Positions 30,933 through 36,034 of a DNA stretch of 36,034 bases are shown piece after piece. The DNA is from an uncultured Lachnospiraceae bacterium (lineage in GTDB: Bacteria; Bacillota; Clostridia; Lachnospirales; Lachnospiraceae). Position 1 is the first letter of the stretch; every line of letters starts with the position of its first letter. The stretch spans positions 1 to 36,034 of the forward strand of contig CAOKQK010000031.1 in the NCBI GenBank assembly GCA_948470905.1, given 5' to 3'. The notes under the pieces were generated by a model. The model searched no databases, was not told the origin of the DNA, and worked only from the letters and a program-made list of their open reading frames with translations. A program made the position numbers and the translations under genes.

Positions 30933-33900
30933 CTAATGCATGATAGAGAAATAATTGATCAGTATCTGCTTAATATGGTTATACCGTCTCGCATAAGAAT
31001 TTTCCACGCGGATTACCTGCATATTATGGGCGCGGCAGATTTCATTTTTCTTGCGGTCCCGGTTCCTCACCACTTCATCCTCAAAATGCTCCTTCCCGTC
31101 CAGCTCTATGGCCAGCACCGGAATTTCAGCCTGCCCCTGGCGCTCATACACCACAAAGTCAAAACGCCCGGAATAAAACAGGTCGCTGTAATTGATGTTA
31201 TTCTGAAAAACCTGTGAGATTGCTACTTCTTTTCTGACCTGAAAACGGTTCTGGGACAGCCAGATATTCTCCAGGGCATGGTTGAGATTCTCCAGGAAAG
31301 CCTCCTCCGTCTTTGTGCTGAAAGGCTTCACCCCCAAGGCCCTGGAGTTTGCCCACTTCTGCGTCACCTGGGACTTCCCGTTCTCCTTCACATACTGCAC
31401 CAGCTCATAAAGGTCATCCTCACCATCCTTCTGATGCAGCCGCGCCAGATTGTCATCGTCCAGAACCAGGACCAGCTTCTCCCTTGCCCGGGAGGTGGCC
31501 ACATTGATCAGCTCCTTATTATTCTTCAGCCACTCGTAAGTCCCCGCCTGGGTCTGGTCCGTGAGCGCCAGGGAAAAGAGCACCACATCCTTCTCATCTC
31601 CCTGAAAGGCGTGGACCGTCCCGCACACCACATTCTGCAGCCGCTCCCGCTCCAGAGCATCTTCTATCAGTTTCCTCTGGTTGACAAAGGGTGTGATCAC
31701 CCCGATGGACTTGTCCCGGTTCTGACCGGCATACCGGACAACCTCCTCCACCTCTCTGTCAGCGGTGTTCTTGATATTGCTGCAGCTGCTCTTTACACTG
31801 ATATGCACAAGAGGATTCGGATCGGCGCTGGCAGAGCAGATGTTCAGTCTGGAATTGTAATACTTTTTGTTGTTGAATTCAATAATCTTCCGATTACAAC
31901 GATAATGGTTGTGCAGAAGCACCTCATCGCTCACCGCGTCACATGCCAGATACGTTTTATAAATGGAATTCGCCCTGTAATCATATTCGTCCGCCACATT
32001 GTATTTCCTGCGCAGCTTCTGGTTCGTCAGCTCGTCCAGCAGAATGACTGGGTTCAGCTGCTGGGGATCCCCTACCAGCATCAGGTTCTCTCCCCGGATG
32101 ATGGGCACCAGGGACACCGCCGTATTGCACTGGCTGGCCTCATCCAGGATCACCATGTCGAACGCAGGCTTCGGCTCCCCAAGCTTGTGGGCGGAGATGC
32201 AGGTGGTGATCATGATAGGAAAGACCCTCTGGAGCTTTTTTACATTCTCTGTCCTGCCAAGATACCTGCCAAATTCTTCTGCCCGCCTGTCAGGGTCTTC
32301 CTCGGATAAAATCTTCCTCAAATCCTGATATTTTTCCTCGCTCAGCCTCTTGATATATCTGGCAGAGGTGTAATAGAGATATTGATATAATTCCTCCAGA
32401 TTGTTGTCCAGCAGTGCCAGCGCCTCCCCGTCGGTGGTTTCCCCCAGCTTTTCCAGCCTCCTCTGGACCTGGTTTAACTGCCGCCCCTGCAGGTCCGCCT
32501 GAAAAGGGACCATTTCCAGGGAAGCCCTGTTCCCGTTCTGGTACTCCACCATCCGGTTCAGAGTTTCCCGCCGCTCCTTTAAGTCCAACACATCCTCATA
32601 ATTTTTCAGCAGATTGGAAAGCTTTTTTGCCCGTTCGATCCGGTCGCCCTTATTCCTGTCCAGCGTAGACTCAAACACGCTGATCTCCCGTGCCCTCGCG
32701 TACACCTTCCGGATATATTCCACAGCCTCTTTCACCTTTTCCGCATTTCCCACCCGAAGCACAGGAAAGAGGATCCGCCTTCCCCGATACTCCATACCGA
32801 TCAGCTTCTCGAACACTGTATTGATGGGATGATTATTATAAGAAGCAAAAAGAACCGTCCTTTCGTTAAAAAAAGCCGTCACTATGGTGTTGATGATGGT
32901 GTTTGTCTTCCCCGTCCCCGGCGGCCCCTGGATATACGCCACCGGATATTTCATGGCATTGTTGATCGCCAGGAGCTGATCCAGGTTGATCCTCCTGTCG
33001 ATCAGGGTGATGGGATATGCTTTCCTGCGGTCAGGCCGGCTCAGGAGATCCCCGAAAAAAGCCCTGATGGGAACTGTGGCTTTTCCCTCGTAATAGCTGT
33101 CAATAACCGCCCGGTACTCCCTGTGCAGGTCCAGCACCACCTCCATTCCCAGACCGATCACATAGGGCATGTCATCCACACCCATCACCTGCCTGCAATG
33201 CCTGGTCACACAATCCTTAATCTGCTCCTGGTTCCTCTCAAAATCCTTTAAAAGCTCATACTCCTCCGCATCCAAGTACCTGCGGATGCTCTCCCTGTTC
33301 CATCCGCCTTCCTGATGCCGCTTTCCCTCCTTACTCCACAGGCTTTCCTGATCCCGCTTTCCCTCTTTGCCCCACTGATCTTCCCTGCTCCCTTTGCCCC
33401 ACTTGCTTTCTTCCCCATCACTCACAATGAATTCCGTGCATATGGTGATCTCGTCGTCCGGATGCAGGGTCCTGTTCTTGACATCCAACTGCAGCTTTCT
33501 GTAGGCAAGCACATACAGCCCCCTGCTGGTATGTATGCTCAGGACATTCAGGGCAAGCTGCTGAATCACCAGCTTTCCGTCCCTTCTCTCCTTCTCATCC
33601 ATCTTGTATTGAAAATGCTTTACAATTGTCTGAAACTGCTCTGCGTTAAGCTGGTAATCCTCCCCCTGGAATCTCTCCCCGTCCAGGAACCGAACCAGCT
33701 CGAAGTTGGAATAATAAGGCGTGGTGTCCAGACGGTTGCACATCTCCAGATAATTCAGTATCTTTAAGTTGGCAACATTGTCGAAAAGCGCCTTGTACTT
33801 ATGGGGATTCAGGTAAATATCCTGCACCAGCTCCGGGTTCACCGGGCAATAGGATCCCTCCACAATCTGAGAGGACAAAATGGAATCGATATAGATCCTG

Positions 33901-34085
33901 TCGTAGGAATCCGTGGTATATTTGCCCAAATGCAGGCCGTCCACGGACAGCGTCCGCTTCACCGCATTCAGGTCATGGATCCCGATCCAGTATCTGGTGA
34001 TCTTGTCTTCCCGGTTTTTATATTCTATTTTCAGCCATTTTCCCTCATGGATCGCCCGGAAAATATCATGACAAACGTTGTTCAT
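30933..34085 (-). CDS. SF1 helicase with N-terminal WYL-like region and C-terminal nuclease-like domain
   Basis: The 1050-aa protein has an N-terminal segment AIHEGKWLKIEYKNREDKIT (from residue 11) to YDRIYIDSILSSQIVEGSY that looks like a WYL-type beta domain. A second WYL-like strand set (GLYVLAYRKLQL) is near residue 189. A Lys/Glu/Trp-rich linker of imperfect repeats spans about 228-263. The helicase core follows: Walker A GPPGTGKT (387-394), VILDEASQ (645-652), VGDPQQLNPV (671-680), HNHYRC (725-730), GVITPF (795-800), VHAFQGDE (824-831) and NVATSRARE (861-869), as in Upf1/Dna2-type SF1 helicases. The last 135 residues (FDFVVYERQ, LAIELDGKEHFED, DRKKNEICRAHNMQVIRV) match the DUF2726/restriction-endonuclease-like fold. 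GGGAG lies 6 bases before the ATG at 34085. It probably unwinds and cuts nucleic acid; a defence role is possible but unproven. Confidence 0.85.
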   Translation of the reverse strand: MNNVCHDIFRAIHEGKWLKIEYKNREDKITRYWIGIHDLNAVKRTLSVDGLHLGKYTTDSYDRIYIDSILSSQIVEGSYCPVNPELVQDIYLNPHKYKALFDNVANLKILNYLEMCNRLDTTPYYSNFELVRFLDGERFQGEDYQLNAEQFQTIVKHFQYKMDEKERRDGKLVIQQLALNVLSIHTSRGLYVLAYRKLQLDVKNRTLHPDDEITICTEFIVSDGEESKWGKGSREDQWGKEGKRDQESLWSKEGKRHQEGGWNRESIRRYLDAEEYELLKDFERNQEQIKDCVTRHCRQVMGVDDMPYVIGLGMEVVLDLHREYRAVIDSYYEGKATVPIRAFFGDLLSRPDRRKAYPITLIDRRINLDQLLAINNAMKYPVAYIQGPPGTGKTNTIINTIVTAFFNERTVLFASYNNHPINTVFEKLIGMEYRGRRILFPVLRVGNAEKVKEAVEYIRKVYARAREISVFESTLDRNKGDRIERAKKLSNLLKNYEDVLDLKERRETLNRMVEYQNGNRASLEMVPFQADLQGRQLNQVQRRLEKLGETTDGEALALLDNNLEELYQYLYYTSARYIKRLSEEKYQDLRKILSEEDPDRRAEEFGRYLGRTENVKKLQRVFPIMITTCISAHKLGEPKPAFDMVILDEASQCNTAVSLVPIIRGENLMLVGDPQQLNPVILLDELTNQKLRRKYNVADEYDYRANSIYKTYLACDAVSDEVLLHNHYRCNRKIIEFNNKKYYNSRLNICSASADPNPLVHISVKSSCSNIKNTADREVEEVVRYAGQNRDKSIGVITPFVNQRKLIEDALERERLQNVVCGTVHAFQGDEKDVVLFSLALTDQTQAGTYEWLKNNKELINVATSRAREKLVLVLDDDNLARLHQKDGEDDLYELVQYVKENGKSQVTQKWANSRALGVKPFSTKTEEAFLENLNHALENIWLSQNRFQVRKEVAISQVFQNNINYSDLFYSGRFDFVVYERQGQAEIPVLAIELDGKEHFEDEVVRNRDRKKNEICRAHNMQVIRVENSYARRYNHIKQILINYFSIMH

Positions 34086-34095
34086 ATCGGCTCCC

Positions 34096-34234
34096 AATCA
34101 AAAACCCCGCAGCAAGCTGACGGGGTATCAAGCTTGATGCGCAGCAAGCTGCGGGGTATTTGACCCTCGCGGCATTCGTCAAGGTCCCAGAGAAGTAAAC
34201 TTCTCGGACTTTGACTCATTGCCCGCGGGAATAA
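34096..34234 (+). repeat. Dispersed palindromic repeat, copy B
   Basis: It begins AATCAAAAACCCCGCAGCA, has two successive CCCCGC/GCGGGG-type hairpins, then GACCCTCGCGGCATTCG, an inner stem TCAAGGTCC/GGACTTTGA extended by GAGAAG/CTTCTC, and ends TTGCCCGCGGGAATAAA. It is on the same strand as copy A but here lies between two minus-strand genes, so it is not tied to one gene arrangement. Confidence 0.7.
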
Positions 34235-34261
34235 AATGATCGTACTGCCCACGGCAGCCCC

Positions 34262-34723
34262 TTACATCTTCCCGTCACAATGCTGCATTCCCTTGACAGC
34301 AAAGAAATCTCTCAGGATTCTTTCCGCACACTCACGCCCAAACCAGCCTTCGCCCGCCCTCTCTCTGGGATAAAGACGATGCATATCTTCCTTTTCCGTT
34401 TCCGCCAATTCCGAAAAATCATCTATATCCCTGTCCAAAGGCACCCCTACAAGCTTATGGTCGCCGTCATTCCTCCTGAAAACCCCAATGATCCTGATAC
34501 GATCCTCCTCGCCAAGGGCGTACTCCTTGTCCGTCATGACAATGACATCCAGATGCTCACAGGGCGGCGTCCCGGATTCCATGATCCAGCCATAAGGCTG
34601 ACGGATATTTCTGGCATGAAAAATACTCTGCGTATCCTTTTCCACAAAAGAATCCGTCTGGGCAATATACTTCATTCTGTTTGGATAATGCCAGGTCTGT
34701 TCGATTTTTACCGTATATATCAT
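34262..34723 (-). CDS. Inorganic pyrophosphatase-like protein
   Basis: The 153-aa product starts at the ATG at 34723 (GGGAGG 8 bases upstream). It has the shape of a family I pyrophosphatase: YPYGWIMES-type start (RQPYGWIMESGTPPCEHLDV), VIVMTDKEYALGEEDRIRIIG, then FRRNDGDHKLVGVPLDR and EKEDMHRLYPRERAGEGWFG. In active enzymes the second motif is D-x-D-P-x-D-x-x-x; here the first two Asp are replaced (P-C-E-H-L-D-V), so metal binding and activity are doubtful. It may be a regulatory or altered homologue. It is not co-transcribed with the helicase, from which it is separated by repeat copy B. Confidence 0.65.
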   Translation of the reverse strand: MIYTVKIEQTWHYPNRMKYIAQTDSFVEKDTQSIFHARNIRQPYGWIMESGTPPCEHLDVIVMTDKEYALGEEDRIRIIGVFRRNDGDHKLVGVPLDRDIDDFSELAETEKEDMHRLYPRERAGEGWFGRECAERILRDFFAVKGMQHCDGKM

Positions 34724-34772
34724 CGACAACACCTCCCTGCGCCTTGCAGCAGCGCCATATATCATGCTTTAA

Positions 34773-34805
34773 CCCGAGTCCGTCTCTTAAAGTGGCAAAC
34801 TCGGG
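34773..34805. repeat. Inverted repeat CCCGAGT/ACTCGGG between the methyltransferase and pyrophosphatase-like genes
   Basis: A 7-bp stem with a 19-nt loop, about 100 bases after the methyltransferase stop and 50 bases before the pyrophosphatase-like start. It may be a weak terminator or an operator. Confidence 0.35.
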
Positions 34806-34908
34806 CTTTAACAAGTACACAGTCTCAAAAAAACAACTACATTAACGGAAATACCGAAAAATAACGTATACACTTTTACTGATACAAAACGCCTGCTGCT
34901 TAAGTATA

Positions 34909-35796
34909 TCATGGCTTGGTACCGCTGATCAGCACCGTGGTGACAATGCGGAAATCCCAGCTCTTTTCCCCATTTTCATATTTCCGGATCTTTCTGTCAT
35001 ATCGGCGGTTGATCATCTCCTCCAGGCTCCGGTACTCAGCCTCCGTGAGCGCATCCGGCGCCATCCTGTAAGCCTTCCCCACACTGCAAAGCTCCGACAT
35101 CCGGTCATCGTTAATCTGCGCCCGCGCCATCCCGTCATCCACATTGTCGCAGTCCGGCGCATAATTGACTGCCGCCACCGCATCTATGGAAATATCCCTG
35201 AACCCCTGCGCCGCAAGATGGGCAAAATACTTCTCCGTCCGGTTCTCATACCGCTTGACCGAGCTGAGCGAATTGGCGGATGCCGCCTCCCAGACCCTGT
35301 CAAACAATTCCTTTTCCTCACAGCCATCCGTGGGTATCCATTCCTCCGGCCTTGCTCCCCTGTTATAGACATCCATGACGATCATCCTGCCTCCGGGCTT
35401 CAGCACACGGTACTGTTCGCTGACAAACTTATCAGGTTCACAGAAATTAAACACAGTATGGGAGAAGCAGGCATCAAACAGATTGTCCTCAAAGGGAAGC
35501 TCGGTGGCATTTCCTGCCACAAAACTGCACGGTAAGCCTAATTCCCTGCTTTTCTTTACCGCAAATTCAATATGCCCGGTATCAAAATCCAGCCCCGTGA
35601 TCTCCGCATGGGGAAGCCGCTCCTTCAGACGATGACAGAGAAGCCCGCCGGCACAGCCCACTTCCAGAAGCTTCATTCCGTCGCGCAGCCCCATGGCGTC
35701 TATCCACCTGTCCATGTTTCCCTTATGGAACCTCAGTCCGCGGGACATGTAAAGTTCTTCCGTCTTCTGAACATATTGTGACCAGTAAGTGTTCAT
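34909..35796 (-). CDS. Class I SAM-dependent methyltransferase
   Basis: The 295-aa protein has the Rossmann-type methyltransferase motifs: MKLLEVGCAGGLLCHRL (motif I, about residues 40-56), ITGLDFDTGHIEFAVKKS (motif II, about 65-82), GNATELPFEDNLFDACFSH (about 95-113) and YRVLKPGGRMIVMDVYN (about 129-145). The C-terminal 130 residues form a substrate cap that I cannot assign. The substrate is unknown; similar clostridial proteins are annotated as UbiE/COQ5-like, which is only a fold relation. AGGAGG lies 7 bases before the ATG at 35796. Two small palindromes lie just upstream (35815-35852), where a regulator could bind. It is probably a single-gene transcript. Confidence 0.9.
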   Translation of the reverse strand: MNTYWSQYVQKTEELYMSRGLRFHKGNMDRWIDAMGLRDGMKLLEVGCAGGLLCHRLKERLPHAEITGLDFDTGHIEFAVKKSRELGLPCSFVAGNATELPFEDNLFDACFSHTVFNFCEPDKFVSEQYRVLKPGGRMIVMDVYNRGARPEEWIPTDGCEEKELFDRVWEAASANSLSSVKRYENRTEKYFAHLAAQGFRDISIDAVAAVNYAPDCDNVDDGMARAQINDDRMSELCSVGKAYRMAPDALTEAEYRSLEEMINRRYDRKIRKYENGEKSWDFRIVTTVLISGTKP

Positions 35797-35814
35797 TTCC
35801 CGTCCTCCTGTTCA

Positions 35815-35852
35815 ATTGCCACAAGTGGCAATTTGTTCCCGCAAGCGGAAAC
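35815..35852. promoter_or_regulatory. Two adjacent palindromes upstream of the methyltransferase gene
   Basis: ATTGCCAC-AA-GTGGCAAT (35815-35832) is perfect. GTTCCCGC-AA-GCGGAAAC (35835-35852) has one mismatch. Both have the same AA centre and lie 18-56 bases before the start codon, a usual place for operators. The remaining sequence to the window edge (35853-36034) shows no gene or other feature I can support. Confidence 0.4.
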
Positions 35853-36034
35853 TATTACGCCCTCTCCGCCTCCAGGCTGTTTTCTGTAGCAACACTATTA
35901 TAAACCATGTTCGACGCAAGGTCTAGAGTACAGTAGGCATTTTATTAAAAATCCAATAACCTGCGGTAACAGTTCAGTTACCAATGTCAGTTAGTTAAGG
36001 ACCGTAGGCTGCCACCCAAAAGCTGAAAACCGCT

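Overview
This window looks like chromosomal DNA of a spore-forming member of the Lachnospiraceae (Clostridia). The pointers are a SpoVAE homologue, strong AGGAGG-type ribosome sites, an RsgI-type anti-sigma gene, DUF1294 and DUF5721 proteins, and a Tn1549/CTn-like conjugative module. Left of about 20.4 kb every gene is on the minus strand. The host stretch from 20.7 to 24.3 kb is on the plus strand, and most of the rest is minus again. All identifications come from reading the sequence and translations; no database search was run.

Region 1 (1 to about 11,636) is the right-hand part of an integrative conjugative element (ICE) or integrated plasmid, read right to left. In transcription order it holds a small ORF, parA, parB, a strong hairpin terminator, a RepA_N-type initiator gene with 23-bp iteron-like repeats inside it, a leucine-rich-repeat surface protein, a membrane-anchored protein, two paralogous secreted proteins, a Pro/Gly/Glu-rich membrane protein, a DUF3846 protein, a small ORF, a RadC-like gene, pcfB, and the 5' part of the coupling-protein gene virD4. 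virD4 is cut off just after Walker A by a second element that begins with a TndX/TnpX-like large serine recombinase and continues off the left edge.

Region 2 (about 11,634 to 18,067) is a subtilisin-like (S8) protease gene broken twice. Its distal end is lost where the ICE begins. Its middle is split by a compact 5.5-kb element made almost only of three consecutive, different large serine recombinase genes plus one 79-aa ORF. This element sits inside the codons of the catalytic-Asp motif (D-S-G / I-D-Y). Joining the two flanks at a shared GG dinucleotide restores the protease reading frame. It is the serine-recombinase counterpart of the tyrosine 'recombinase-in-trio' arrangement, and the most interesting system in the window.

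Region 3 (18.1 to 36.0 kb) is host chromosome: M18 aminopeptidase, DJ-1/PfpI protein, lipoprotein, argG with DUF1294, DUF5721, spoVAE, a truncated GyrI-like gene, a DEDD-type exonuclease, ridA, an ECF sigma factor with an RsgI/PepSY anti-sigma protein, TfoX-like and GyrI-like proteins, a 1050-aa SF1 helicase with WYL-like and nuclease-like ends, a pyrophosphatase-like protein and a SAM methyltransferase. Its intergenic regions carry dispersed palindromic repeats. Two full copies show compensatory base changes in a shared hairpin. A separate multi-stem structure lies between ridA and the exonuclease gene.
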